Positions 45,599 through 55,765 are shown, counted from the first letter of the stretch. The stretch is 64,000 bases of DNA from Mesostigma viride (GCA_009746045.1 RPFO01000165.1:3824918-3888917), one strand, 5' to 3'. Numbers and translations: made by a program. The notes: generated from the sequence alone by a model not told the origin.

Positions 45599-46347
45599 TG
45601 TCAAATATCTAGCGATGTTTCTCTACTTTTGTCACGCATTATGTTATCACGCATTATATGCAGGGAAAATTGACGCCTTCAGCTAGGTATTTATTTACAC
45701 GACTTGTTGTTGGGTTTGCATCCCTATTGATTGCACCCACAGGTCGTTGACTAACTTAATATCATGTACAATGTTTTGAGTGTACTAAAATCCGAATGAT
45801 GTTGCTCGGAGTACAGCAAGCGTTACCTGTCAGCACCGTTACAGGTGCCGTAATTTACATCGGCTCTCTCCGGATCAGATCAGGTCCGCAGTTTGTGGTG
45901 CCGCCCTGGAGGCGATAGGACTTTGAGCCTATCAGACCACACACACGATGTACCATGATGTGGACAATAGATTACAGGCTGCAAAGTCGTTATTATCTAG
46001 TGTTCTTTCCGTGGTTGTAGAGACGCTAAGCTGCAGTGCCGTCAGATGTAAATCAACGGTGCATAATGCATTAGCCGCCACTACTTTGTGTGCCTAGAGT
46101 TGTTTGCTTGCTAGCCGTGTGTGGCCCCGACCCAGTGTTGGTCGTGTGACCCTGCCCAGTGTTGGCATTGTCATTTGCCCTGGCCCTGGCAGTGTTGGCT
46201 ATGGTAGACTGCGCCCAGTGTTGGCCGCACCGTGTTTTTCCACTCTCAGTAAACGTATTTTAATACAAGAAGTCTTTTCCATACACTTGTGCAATATCTG
46301 GGTCATAACAGGCAAAAGATCTTTCCTCCGAGCCCCGGTTTCTGACA
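45599..46347 (+). repeat. 3' LTR of the gag-only element
   Basis: 749 bp, TGTCAAATATC...GTTTCTGACA, followed by the GTGAA duplication. It preserves the empty target sites of both I2 (near 45825) and the split-repeat element (near 46250), which is why those insertions can be read exactly. Confidence 0.9.
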
Positions 46348-46381
46348 GTGAACCTGGTGCGACTTAGCAGTCTTAGCTGTT

Positions 46382-47130
46382 ATGGCGGCCACTGGCGATC
46401 ATGATGCCGCGATGGATGCTGCCAGCAACGCTGGTGATGAGGCGCGCATGTCTGACAGCGCCTCAAGTGACGACGGCGGCGCGCATGCCGCCATCAGGTG
46501 GTCACATCCCAGCCAAGCAGGCATTGTTGAAGCGCCTCAACACTGACTGGCCGGGTGGTGGTTTTCTGGCTGCCCACCCAGCAGGGCCGGGGGGCCAACA
46601 AGACAGAAAAGATCCCCCAGAAGATTTTGTCTGGGACGAGGTGGGGGCCGACCTGGATGCAAACATGGAATTCATGGATCCCAAAGACAGGCTGCCTAAG
46701 GGGTAAGCCACAGGGGACAAATGCCAAAAACAATACAAGGCGCTGAAGGCCGCTTTGAAACAAAAGAAGGCCTCTCCTGTGGACCTCGACGACCCAGACT
46801 CCAGTGTCGAGCAGGAGATCCTGCATATTTGACCAAGGTGGTGATGGGCTTGGAGGCGTTGGCCAAGACGAAAAAGAAACAAGGGAAGGTGCCCCAGCAG
46901 GACGCCCGCCCTGAAGAGATCGGCGCACATGTTAGGGCGGCGGCGATGTCGTCGAGGGGCAGCCCCTGATCGTGAACCCCCGGCAGGCTAGCAGCCGGAC
47001 GAGTCACAGGAAGGGGTTCACGCAAGAGAGGAGTATACAGGGGAAGAGGAAGAGTGGGAGGAAGATGACGAGATGGGTGGGCAGCTTGAGGCAATGGGAA
47101 ATCAGACTGATTTCCTTTTGTGTTAAGGTG
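46382..47130 (+). pseudogene. Broken acidic ORF next to the nest, unrecognised
   Basis: An ATG at 46382 starts MAATGDHDAAMDAASNAGDE. The frame shifts after about 40 codons into IPAKQALLKRLNTDWPGGGF and DFVWDEVGADLDANMEFMDP, a stop, then KCQKQYKALKAALKQKK and DLDDPDSSVEQEI. A third frame gives MGLEALAKTKKKQGKVPQQD, and an acidic EYTGEEEEWEEDDEMGGQ follows. Taken together it looks like one protein with basic helical and acidic segments, broken at least three times. It could be gag of another element or a decayed host gene; I cannot assign it. Confidence 0.35.
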
Positions 47131-47510
47131 ATGGCAAACAAGCCTTCTTTTGGGGGTGGGCATTCGACGCGCCTGCTGGTTCTGGCTGAGAAACTGATTG
47201 CGCCTTGCGGTACCTTAACTACAGTGCTGCGATTCCATGCGCTTTTTTATCCATAATGCATTTGTGAGCTCTTTTGTAGAGATAGGCCTTGCTACCAAGG
47301 TCTCACTCATTATACTTGAGGCGACCTTGTACCGTTGCATCCTAACAGTGGTCACGTCTTGACTTGCGTCAAAAGGCCATGGCTTAAATCTCTTTATGGC
47401 AAGGCCCACGTGCCATTAACTCAGTGTAGCACTAACTCGTGTCTCCGTAGCATTGACTCCGTTCTTCGATAAAAGGGGGGCCGACTTGTTTAGCAACTGT
47501 GCCATTGTGA

Positions 47511-48090
47511 TGAGACAACCAACATGTCAACAGAGCTGTAGAACCATACTATTGTCTCCTTGATAATGTTGTCTCATCTAATAATATGAAGTGATTCCCG
47601 ATCGGATGTCTGGCCTGCGCTTGTTGCCTCTTCGATAGTTAGAAGTGATTATTAGTTAAAGAGAGGTTGGGTTAAACAAAGGTAGAATCACTACAACTAC
47701 TGAAAAGGCATGGCCGCGTTGGCACGCCATGCATCTAATTTATTAGGTGAGACAATTGTTTTCATTTATTACATTATGAATTGCGAGACAACTACTTGCA
47801 TGTATGAAGTGAGACAACTACTTGAAAAACAACTCCGTTGTCGCAGACTATCATACTAATTTCAACTTTTAATTAAGTTCAATGGTTGTCTCATCGCTTG
47901 CTAATTTATAAAGCCCCATCAGTATCAATGTTGTGTGTGTGGTTTTTCATATGTTTAGATAAGTGAGACAACTATCAGGTAAAACTAAAATTAAGTAGTT
48001 GTCTCACGTACGCATAGTACTGATTACATTCGGATACACGGTTTATTAGCTGTATAACCATATAACCTTTTGGCCTGCGTTGGTTGTCTC
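47511..48090. repeat. Cluster of GTGAGACAAC motifs in both orientations
   Basis: The motif or its complement occurs at 47511, 47568, 47747, 47783, 47809, 47884, 47963, 47998 and 48083, with weaker GTCTCCTTGATA copies at 47554 and 48439. Copies at 47963 and 47998 form an inverted pair 25 bp apart. The surroundings (47257-48531) are AT-rich with no gene. Such clusters are typical of subterminal transposase-binding sites of DNA transposons, but no transposase is present. Confidence 0.6.
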
Positions 48091-48531
48091 CTAATTGATA
48101 TAACCTAGTCCTAGAGTTACTCTCTGCTGAGATGCATTGCCCTTGCTGTTGCCTAGCCATGATCATCTTCCACCCCATGCCAGGCCTTTTAGGTATGATA
48201 CATCATCATGGTCTATTAATTAATTAATTAAATCATCATGGTGGTGCACGTGCACCTTGTAGTGCACCCGGCCAGAGTTGGTTGCTGTTTACACCCCCCA
48301 CATGCAGGTTGTAGAATAAAATTAAAATTAAAAACCACTAGGTTGTAGCCTATAATGTATTTAAAAACATGCTCATTCTCAGCGATATGACAGTGTTACA
48401 TACAGATGCTTCCCACGGAGATCTGCGCTGCTTGTCTCCTTGATATGTTATGATTTGATTTAATTTAAATTAATTTAAACAACCTAGCCCTTCAACGGCG
48501 TTGGATCGCCATGCGTCCAGGAATAGTGTTC

Positions 48532-48963
48532 TCACTCAATACCTGGCCGACGTTGTAAGTACGTCGGGAATCCGGAGTGCTTTCCGGACTCGGGTGAGGT
48601 CTGCACGCAGTGCAACATAATTAACGGTTGGCGAGTCCAGAAATTGGACCACTGCAGGAAGTTATATGATGCAGTATGCCCGTAATCTGAGTAGAGAGGT
48701 GCTCTAATGGACATGCAGAGGCTGATTGACGCTAGCAAGCCCTCTAACCCGATCCTGTAGGAGGTGGCGGTGATTGGGTGCCCAGAAGAATTCGTGTGGA
48801 AAAATTCAAGGCCCAAAGTAGCAGAAAAAAATGCAGCATTGCGCTGCATCAAGCGGGCCACGCCCTTCAAGATGGTAGGGTAAGTCATGTTTTCCACTAC
48901 GCGACCGGCGACATGCGCAAGCACAGCTTGTGGCGGTCTCTTCCTAACGCCGCAACTCCGCAA
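48532..48963 (-). pseudogene. Possible GT29-like C-terminal fragment
   Basis: A minus-strand frame of 143 codons includes AAFFSATLGLEFFHTNSSGH, PITATSYRIGLEGLLASISL then C, and YGHTASYNFLQWSNFW. The order of a P-x-T-x-S stretch, a hydrophobic segment ending in Cys, and then H with aromatic residues recalls sialylmotif S and the HYY motif of GT29 enzymes. The nearby intact gene has PTTGSMATIMSFLFC then GHYYG. Similarity is weak, with no matching L motif upstream, so this may be chance. Before the LINE inserted, it would have been divergent to the GT29 gene and under 1 kb away. Confidence 0.3.
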
Positions 48964-48977
48964 GTACTGGCCATTAC

Positions 48978-49008
48978 GTATATATTAAAAATATAATTAC
49001 TTACAGCA
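48978..49008. repeat. 31-bp target-site duplication, left copy
   Basis: GTATATATTAAAAATATAAT followed by 11 more bases ending ACAGCA. Exactly repeated at 55766-55796 on the other side of the LINE. Confidence 0.9.
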
Positions 49009-49118
49009 GAGTGAAATCACTCAAACCAAAGCAAACGCCCAGCTATAAACCTATATACAGAGCCATGTCAAAGCTCTATACTACGATAAGACCAATGGAA
49101 ACGCCTAACGGGAGGAAC

Positions 49119-51329
49119 CTAATAGCCCTGCTGCACCGCAAAATCAGCCCGCATACGGCGGAGCATGATGTCAGCCATGGCCCGAGTCAGCGCCACCGAC
49201 AAGCGCTGACGCCAATATGACGTCCAGGTCCGCGCCGACCATGGGGCCCGCTGGCCCTCCAGGTCCAGCCGGTCCTCCCGGAGCCGGCAACACTCCTTGA
49301 AGAAGGCGGAGGTCAGGGGCCCCATGGCCCCAAACTCCTCCAGGACAAAGGGCACCACACGATGGTGCCCGACGTCGCCGTAGGCCAGGAGCTTGGCCCG
49401 CTCCGCCCGGTCCGCCGTGTAACCTGCCGTGAGGGAGGCCCCAGCCACGTGGCTAAGAGCCAAGGGCCGCGCCACCGAAACGTCAATAAGCAGATGCCGG
49501 CCACCCCCCTCAAAGTCCAGCACCACGATGTCAGGCCGGTGGTTGGGGGAATAGAAGGCAGCGCCATCCGCATCCTCGGACCGGATGTTCGCGTGGGGGA
49601 AAACCGACCGAATCATGGCGAGCACCACCGTCAGGAGGACAGTGTGCAAATACAAATACCAATTCTGATTCTGTTGGCCCCCCATGCAGGCAAGGTAGTG
49701 AGTCCCCGTGGGATCCAGCGGCTGCCCACAGCTACCACAAGGCCGCCCGGCCGGAACAAGAGGCTGCGGGGCAAATAGCTGGTGCCGGAGCGCCACCGAG
49801 TAGTGGCTGGGAGCCAAGGCGAATGGGGGGGCCATGGGAAGAGCACGAAGGTACGCCGAGCCCACACTCCGCAAGGAAAGCGAGAACAGCCACGCACGTC
49901 CCTGGGCGTTGAGGTCCGCGAAAAGAGCAATCCAATCAGCCGTGTGCAGAATACCCGCGTAGGTTTTCTGGTGTTTATCGATGACGCGAGCAGGGAATGC
50001 GGCGGGAGATTGAACGGAGGCGACCGAGGGAGTGCCGCGAGGGAGGTGGCGCTGTACCGCCTGAGCGGCACGGACGGGAGAACAGGCCTGCTGGATCTCA
50101 GCATAGGCCTCCTGGATGGCGGTGACGAAGGGCAAAGGGCTGCTGGGGTCCAGGAGGTCAGGCGCTGCCGTTGCCAAAAGGGGCAGGAGCCGGCAGCTTT
50201 CCGCCCACGACTGAGCGACGGAGCCCAAAAATGCTGCTGGGGCCAGCCGGGCGGCACGAGTCAGACCGCAGCCACCCATCCGTGCAGGCAGGGAGGCAAT
50301 GCGAATAGCATGTGGCGGGAGGTCGGGGCCCGGGACCAGCTGCGCCAAGGCCGACTGGATGCGTTCGTCGTGGCCCTCGGCGGCCAGCCGGACCTGAGAC
50401 GGAAGAGCGCCCCGGAGCCAGTGAACGACGCGAGGGTGAGCGCAAAACCACAGAAGCAGACCCTTGGTCTGCGAATCATGAAGGCGCGCAATCAAGGGCA
50501 GTACCTCAGTGCGTGCCTCGAGGGCGGCCCGCAGAGCATCGATGACAAACGCGGGGTCGCCAACCGGAACGCCGAGGACATCCAACCCATGGAGGCGCTC
50601 GTCCCGGCCCAAGAGCTGGGGCGGAAAGCCGGAGCAATCACCTTGGGGCGAGTACACCGCGCACTTGGCAAGGGTCAACTGGAGGTTGATGTCGGCCACC
50701 GCGGTCTGCAGTGCCAGCAGAGCCGCGGTGGTGTCCGGCACAGGGCCCAGAAGGTAGATATCATCCAAGTAGGCCTGAATAGCGACCGCCGGGTGGGCAG
50801 CATGGACCGCTTGGAGGCAACCCTGGAGGGGGGCGGCAAAGTACAGGGGTCCCAGGGGGTCCCCTTGCTGGGTGCCCGACCGCGACAGCAGGCCGCCGCG
50901 AGTGCCGTCCTCCATGATGTGAACCAGTTGGCCGGGCTGGCCGTAGCACACGGCTGTCCAAGCGTACAAGTCCTCGAAGGACTCCATGACGGCCGCAAAC
51001 ATGCTGGCGCGGGACAGACTGTTGAACGCGTTGTGGCAGTCGACCTTGACGACAGCGTGGGTGGGGTGGGCCTCGAGGTAGGCCTGCACCGAATGGATGA
51101 GGATATCCGCCCCGCCTGGAGTCGTCACCCCCAGCTGGGCCGCCACCGAGGTCTCACCCGCTGCGAGGGGCGGGCAGAAAAAGGCACGGAGCTCGGGCGC
51201 CTTTTGGCGGCAGATCACTTTGCCCACGAGCTTGCGGAGCACCTCACCGCAGGCGATCGGGCGCACCTTGCCCTCGGGGGGGGCAAGACACCCTTGAGCA
51301 GAGCGAGGAGGCGAGCGCCCGCTAACCAC
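49119..51329 (-). CDS. LINE reverse transcriptase core, CCHC and REL endonuclease
   Basis: 736 codons. RT: RPIACGEVLRKLVGK (23-37), VVKVDCHNAFNSLSR (93-107, catalytic Asp 97), SGTQQGDPLGPLYF (151-164) and QAYLDDIYLLG (185-195, YLDD for the usual YADD). A thumb and long linker follow. Near residue 540 is a zinc knuckle, CGSCGQPLDPTGTHYLAC. The endonuclease has RPDIVVLDFEGGGRHLLIDV at 598-617 (catalytic-type D600 and D616) and then AKLLAYGDVGHH. This is the restriction-like nuclease that nicks target DNA in R2-group elements. The first residues overlap the upstream frame. The join is at a run of eight G (51281-51288). Confidence 0.88.
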   Translation of the reverse strand: MVSGRSPPRSAQGCLAPPEGKVRPIACGEVLRKLVGKVICRQKAPELRAFFCPPLAAGETSVAAQLGVTTPGGADILIHSVQAYLEAHPTHAVVKVDCHNAFNSLSRASMFAAVMESFEDLYAWTAVCYGQPGQLVHIMEDGTRGGLLSRSGTQQGDPLGPLYFAAPLQGCLQAVHAAHPAVAIQAYLDDIYLLGPVPDTTAALLALQTAVADINLQLTLAKCAVYSPQGDCSGFPPQLLGRDERLHGLDVLGVPVGDPAFVIDALRAALEARTEVLPLIARLHDSQTKGLLLWFCAHPRVVHWLRGALPSQVRLAAEGHDERIQSALAQLVPGPDLPPHAIRIASLPARMGGCGLTRAARLAPAAFLGSVAQSWAESCRLLPLLATAAPDLLDPSSPLPFVTAIQEAYAEIQQACSPVRAAQAVQRHLPRGTPSVASVQSPAAFPARVIDKHQKTYAGILHTADWIALFADLNAQGRAWLFSLSLRSVGSAYLRALPMAPPFALAPSHYSVALRHQLFAPQPLVPAGRPCGSCGQPLDPTGTHYLACMGGQQNQNWYLYLHTVLLTVVLAMIRSVFPHANIRSEDADGAAFYSPNHRPDIVVLDFEGGGRHLLIDVSVARPLALSHVAGASLTAGYTADRAERAKLLAYGDVGHHRVVPFVLEEFGAMGPLTSAFFKECCRLREDRLDLEGQRAPWSARTWTSYWRQRLSVALTRAMADIMLRRMRADFAVQQGY

Positions 51330-52189
51330 TCGCGCGCAGCGGGAGGAACGCGACCAGCCGCCAGGTCAATGAGGGTGTCAAAGAGAATGTCCTCGCCCCC
51401 ATGCCCCACCAGGACCTCCAAGTGCTCGTAGCGCCAGCCCGACGGCCCGGTAGAGGAAGCCCGCGGGACCGCACGCATCACCTCCAGGAAGCAGTCGCGG
51501 TCCAGCCGGAGGGGGGCCGGCAGGGGGTCCGGCACGGGCAGCTGGAATCCGGGCTCCGCAGGGTGAAGAGCCTCCAAGGCCGCCAGGGTAGCCGCATTGG
51601 CGGGGGCGAGCTTGGCCATTTCCAAGCGGGTCATGGCCCGGCTGAGCTGCCCCTCGCGGACGAGGCGGATGACGTCGGCGGCCACCCGCTCGAAGTTGAC
51701 CTCCCCCGACAGCCGGGCCGTGCGCGGGGGCGGCACGCCAAACAGCCCCTCCCAGTCCCCCTGCAGAAAGCGTCGGCAACGGGCAATAACCGCACCCTGG
51801 AGGCCGCGCACACCACGCCCGAGAGGGGTGAGGAGCAGGCGGGGGGTCACCATGTGCAGTTTAAAGCCCAGCGGGTCGTCCGGAGCGGCGTGCATGCGCC
51901 GGAGAGAAACGATTGCACATTGCGCGAAAAGGCTACGCGCGCGGTGGGGGAGGTCGGTCAGGGTAGACGTCGGGTTGATGGCGCATGCATCCCAGGGAAC
52001 CGTGTCAAGCCAACGCCAACTGGCCGAGTAGTCGGGCGGCGGGGGCTGGGAGCCGGTGGGAGCCGAGGCGGGAGGGGGGAGGGGGCCGGGACTGCTGGCC
52101 GGTTGAGGGGCCGTTGAGCAACACAGGCGCGCGCGTGCTGAGCGCGCCCGTGAATGGAGTACACCCGCTGGCAGTGAGCTTCCGGGCAC
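51215..52189 (-). CDS. LINE RT N-terminal region
   Basis: Frame-shifted segment upstream of the RT core. After a Pro-rich start it contains WLDTVPWDACAINPTSTLTD and FLQGDWEGLFGV, then ASSTGPSGWRYEHLEVLVGH. The last is the fingers motif (S-x-G-x-G-W-R-x-E-H-L) typical of RTs in REL-type LINEs, followed by LAAGRVPPAAREWLAGARLL. It continues into the RT core across the G8 run. Upstream it meets the zinc-finger frame within G-runs at about 52068-52090. Confidence 0.8.
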   Translation of the reverse strand: MPGSSLPAGVLHSRARSARARLCCSTAPQPASSPGPLPPPASAPTGSQPPPPDYSASWRWLDTVPWDACAINPTSTLTDLPHRARSLFAQCAIVSLRRMHAAPDDPLGFKLHMVTPRLLLTPLGRGVRGLQGAVIARCRRFLQGDWEGLFGVPPPRTARLSGEVNFERVAADVIRLVREGQLSRAMTRLEMAKLAPANAATLAALEALHPAEPGFQLPVPDPLPAPLRLDRDCFLEVMRAVPRASSTGPSGWRYEHLEVLVGHGGEDILFDTLIDLAAGRVPPAAREWLAGARLLALLKGVLPPPRARCARSPAVRCSASSWAK

Positions 52190-52917
52190 CGGTAACAGCT
52201 CATGGCCTGCAGATCCGCCGCGCCGAGATCGGGGTGCACAGCGCGAAGGTGCTGGCAGAGGAGGTTACGGTTGTGGAACACACCCGCACACGGGGACCCC
52301 GTGGGAAGCAGCACGGCACACCGGTGAAGGCCGTCGGCGGGCGCTGAGTGGCGGGGAGCGGCGCCAGCAAAGGCAGGACGTGGGGCCTGCGGCGTCTCCC
52401 CAGCCGGGCCGGCAGGCGCGCGCACCACGACCCGACCAGCGCCCGGCAGGCCCGCCGGGGCCACGGAGGAGGCAGTGCCCACCGGGGAGACCCCCAGCGG
52501 AGGGGGATCGAGAACGCCGGCGCCCCTCCCAGGGGGACTCGCCAGCGCGCCCGCGACCACCCCAGGCCCCGGCAACGAGGCCGGGGGCGGCGGCCGAGGG
52601 GTCGGGGAGGCAGCTGGCCCCGGGGCCCGGTGGGGACCCGGCAGGGGACCCAGCGAGACCGGGGGCGGGCCGAGAGGAAGCGCAGTCCCAGGGGGCGGCA
52701 CAACAGCCCGGCACAACGGGCAGCGCGGCACGGAGTGGAGCAAGCTGCGCGCGATGCACGCTTGATGGAATGTGTGGCCGCACGCGGGCAGGCGACACAA
52801 GCCATCCCCCGGCCGGAAGGGCTCAAGGCAGATGGCACAGGAGCCCGACTCGGGGTCGTCCCCCTCCAGAAGGGACCGGACATGAGGGGGGGCGGGTCCC
52901 AGCCGGCCTCCCAGCAA
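51958..52917 (-). CDS. LINE RING-H2 finger and C2H2-like fingers
   Basis: Near the start of this frame comes SCAICLEPFRPGDGLCRLPA then CGHTFHQACIARSL and CPLC, a complete C3H2C3 RING signature (C-x2-C ... C-x-H-x2-H-x2-C ... C-x2-C) of the kind found in E3 ubiquitin ligases. After a 100-residue Pro/Gly linker there are two Cys/His clusters, CAGVFHNRNLLCQHLRAVH and CYRCPEAHCQRVYSIHGRAQ then HARAC. They resemble the DNA-binding fingers before the RT in R2-type elements. The ligase role is inferred from the motif only. The frame enters from the upstream segment at a C7 run (52886-52892). Confidence 0.8.
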   Translation of the reverse strand: MLGGRLGPAPPHVRSLLEGDDPESGSCAICLEPFRPGDGLCRLPACGHTFHQACIARSLLHSVPRCPLCRAVVPPPGTALPLGPPPVSLGPLPGPHRAPGPAASPTPRPPPPASLPGPGVVAGALASPPGRGAGVLDPPPLGVSPVGTASSVAPAGLPGAGRVVVRAPAGPAGETPQAPRPAFAGAAPRHSAPADGLHRCAVLLPTGSPCAGVFHNRNLLCQHLRAVHPDLGAADLQAMSCYRCPEAHCQRVYSIHGRAQHARACVAQRPLNRPAVPAPSPLPPRLPPAPSPRRPTTRPVGVGLTRFPGMHAPSTRRLP

Positions 52918-53456
52918 CCCGGGAGAGCGGCAATCTGGGCGCGCGAGAGGATGCCGACCGGTTGGTCAGCCGCGGGGTGCCATTCGTGCGGGATGCCTGC
53001 CAACTCCAGGATGTCGTGGAGGAAGGCAGAAACAGGCGTCCCCGCGGTTAGGGGCTGGGCGCGCCCGGCCGAGTCCACCAAGATGGCCTGGCCGCCCTGA
53101 ACCGCGATGGGGGCCCCGAACTCCACACGCAGCATGGCGGCCTGCGCCAGGCTGAGGGAGGTGATGAGAAAGCCCCCACTGGCAACCGGGCCGGGAGGCG
53201 GGGCCTGGGCGTCCAAGAAGAGGCGAAGCTGCCGCGGGGACATGAGGCCCAGGTCGGCGCCGCCCGCGAGGTAGGCCGCCCGCACCGAGACCTGTGCGTC
53301 TCGAGCCACCGCCGTGACGAACTCGACCACCTCCTGACCCACCCGCTCGTCCAGGGAAAGCAGCTCTTCCTGCCGGGCGGCCGGGAGATGCCACGGCAGC
53401 CGGCAGCCGGCGTGATATCCTTCCAAGACATACCCCCAAAGAGTCGAGGCCGTCAC
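52893..53456 (-). CDS. LINE central region, unrecognised domain
   Basis: STLWGYVLEGYHAGCRLPWH begins this part, then LDERVGQEVVEFVTAVARDA, RAAYLAGGADLGLMSPRQLR and GGFLITSLSLAQAAMLRVEF. It looks like a folded alpha/beta domain between the PHD and RING fingers. Some algal and animal REL-type LINEs carry OTU or other cysteine proteases, but I cannot identify a catalytic Cys-His pair here with confidence. Joined upstream at a run of C near 53460 (GCCCCCCGG). Confidence 0.5.
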
Positions 53457-54279
53457 CGGGGGGCGGCGGAAAGAAATGTCGCCCGCACCTGCGCAACTAG
53501 GGCCAGGAAGGCCGGGGGCCTAGGGAGCGAGGGGAAGGCGGCCTGGAGCCCGACCGCGTCCAGCAACAAAGGGCAGTACGCCCAAGAAAAGGTGGCGCGG
53601 CCCACCACGCCGACAATGTGCGAGGGCGGCCACGAGGTGAACGCGTGGGCCCGGGGGCCGCCGTCCCACGCGGCAAGGACGGGGGTGGCGGCTGGGTGGC
53701 CAACCGCGGCCGGGGGAAGGGAGGCCAGAGCGTCGGGGAGCGAGGGGCCGGGGGCGGGCGCCGGGGTCGCCAGGCCCGCCGGGGGTCGGCCGGGCCCAGC
53801 CCAGGCGACAGCGCCGCGCCCCCGTCGGCGGGGCCAGGCGACGGGTGGGGCCCCGGGGCCGAGGGCGCCAGGGCCCGAGCAACGGCGGCCCCATCGGGCA
53901 GGCCACGGCCCGCCCCGAGGGCCTCGGCAGGGGGGCACACGGGGCAGGGGGCCGGAGCACCCAGCGGGGAGGGCAGCCCGGGGGCCCGCCGGGGGGGACA
54001 GCGCGGGCACGTCCAGGAGCCCGGCGGGACCCGGTAGAGCCGGGGAGTAAGACACTGCAAGTGCCACCCGGAATTGCAAGCATCACAAACTAACATGTGG
54101 TGCCCGCGGTGCCCGCTCCGGCAGACCTCGCAGACCAAGGAGGGGGAGACCGGGGCGCCCGAGCCCCCCGCAGCCGGGTCGCCCACCTCCGCAAGAAGGG
54201 CCGCAAGCCGAGAGGACCGCCGAGGCGCCAACCGGGGAGCGGGGGAGCCGTTGGGCGAAGGGGGTCGTGGGTCGTCCAT
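53457..54279 (-). CDS. LINE N-terminus with PHD finger
   Basis: The ATG at 54279 starts MDDPRPPSPNGSPAPRLAPR. At about residues 48-93 is a full C4HC3 PHD finger: VCEVCRSGHRGHHMLVCDAC, then GWHLQCL and PPGSWTCPRC. PHD fingers usually read histone H3 tails, so this could tether the element's particle to chromatin or guide target choice. A Pro/Ala/Gly-rich linker follows, then (in a neighbouring frame) SHIVGVVGRATFSWAYCPLL and FLALVAQVRATFLSAAP. The frame change lies within the C-rich linker. Confidence 0.75.
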
Positions 54280-54392
54280 GAACAATCAGGGCAGGCGTGG
54301 CAGCCACCGAGGGGGGGGGCGGGGGGTGTGGGGGGCGGAGCCCCCCACGCGGGGGTTTGGGGGGCGGCAGCCCCCCAACGCGCTGCGGTCGC

Positions 54393-55765
54393 GGTACCGC
54401 CTGCCGTCCGGCACTTTGAAGCCCGCCGGTGCTATAATTCCTATCGTCCACGCATGTTTTCCCCTGCCTCAAACCGCACGTTGCATTTAAATCTGGAGCC
54501 CAAAATTCACTGAAAACGTGTGCCAGCCGGTAGCAAACTGGGCCAAGCTGCCACGGAATGGTGGTACCGCCTGCCGTCCGGCACTTTGAAGCCCGCCGGT
54601 GCTATAATTCCTATCGTCCACGCATGTTTTCCCCTGCCTCAAACCGCACGTTGCATTTAAATCTGGAGCCCAAAATTCACTGAAAACGTGTGCCAGCCGG
54701 TAGCAAACTGGGCCAAGCTGCCACGGAATGGTGGTACCGCCTGCCGTCCGGCACTTTGAAGCCCGCCGGTGCTATAATTCCTATCGTCCACGCATGTTTT
54801 CCCCTGCCTCAAACCGCACGTTGCATTTAAATCTGGAGCCCAAAATTCACTGAAAACGTGTGCCAGCCGGTAGCAAACTGGGCCAAGCTGCCACGGAATG
54901 GTGGTACCGCCTGCCGTCCGGCACTTTGAAGCCCGCCGGTGCTATAATTCCTATCGTCCACGCATGTTTTCCCCTGCCTCAAACCGCACGTTGCATTTAA
55001 ATCTGGAGCCCAAAATTCACTGAAAACGTGTGCCAGCCGGTAGCAAACTGGGCCAAGCTGCCACGGAATGGTGGTACCGCCTGCCGTCCGGCACTTTGAA
55101 GCCCGCCGGTGCTATAATTCCTATCGTCCACGCATGTTTTCCCCTGCCTCAAACCGCACGTTGCATTTAAATCTGGAGCCCAAAATTCACTGAAAACGTG
55201 TGCCAGCCGGTAGCAAACTGGGCCAAGCTGCCACGGAATGGTGGTACCGCCTGCCGTCCGGCACTTTGAAGCCCGCCGGTGCTATAATTCCTATCGTCCA
55301 CGCATGTTTTCCCCTGCCTCAAACCGCACGTTGCATTTAAATCTGGAGCCCAAAATTCACTGAAAACGTGTGCCAGCCGGTAGCAAACTGGGCCAAGCTG
55401 CCACGGAATGGTGGTACCGCCTGCCGTCCGGCACTTTGAAGCCCGCCGGTGCTATAATTCCTATCGTCCACGCATGTTTTCCCCTGCCTCAAACCGCACG
55501 TTGCATTTAAATCTGGAGCCCAAAATTCACTGAAAACGTGTGCCAGCCGGTAGCAAACTGGGCCAAGCTGCCACGGAATGGTGGTACCGCCTGCCGTCCG
55601 GCACTTTGAAGCCCGCCGGTGCTATAATTCCTATCGTCCACGCATGTTTTCCCCTGCCTCAAACCGCACGTTGCATTTAAATCTGGAGCCCAAAATGCAC
55701 TGAAAACGTGTGCCAGCCGGTAGCAAACTGGGCCAAGCTGCCACGGAATGGTGGTACCGCCTGCC
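54393..55765 (-). repeat. Eight 170-bp tandem repeats at the LINE 5' end
   Basis: GGTACCGCCTGCCGTCCGG recurs at 54393, 54563, 54733, 54903, 55073, 55243, 55413 and 55583, exactly 170 bp apart, with a partial ninth at 55753. The units are almost identical (one base differs near 55696). They lie between the ORF start and the right target duplication, so they are part of the element and most likely promoter monomers. Each holds CATTTAAATC and GCTATAATTCC. There are no spacers of the CRISPR kind. Confidence 0.92.

Larger units (their letters stand above)
49009..55765 (-). mobile_element. LINE with PHD, RING, C2H2 fingers, RT and restriction-like endonuclease
   Basis: A 6757-bp minus-strand non-LTR retrotransposon bounded by a perfect 31-bp duplication. 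The 5' end (right) is eight 170-bp tandem repeats that probably act as promoter/5' UTR monomers. Coding runs from an ATG at 54279 to the stop at 49119, about 1,720 codons if the breaks are ignored. Domain order: PHD finger, unknown region, RING-H2, C2H2-like fingers, RT, CCHC, PD-(D/E)xK endonuclease. The RT plus C-terminal endonuclease layout belongs to the R2/CRE/NeSL-type (REL) LINEs. Every frame change located is in a run of at least six G/C. Confidence 0.88.

Noticed and set aside
49782-51431. A 549-codon + strand frame
   Set aside because: It is antisense to the LINE RT, whose motifs are clear; a GC-rich shadow.
54393-55765. CRISPR-like regular repeats
   Set aside because: The 170-bp units are head-to-tail with no unique spacers, and belong to the LINE 5' end.
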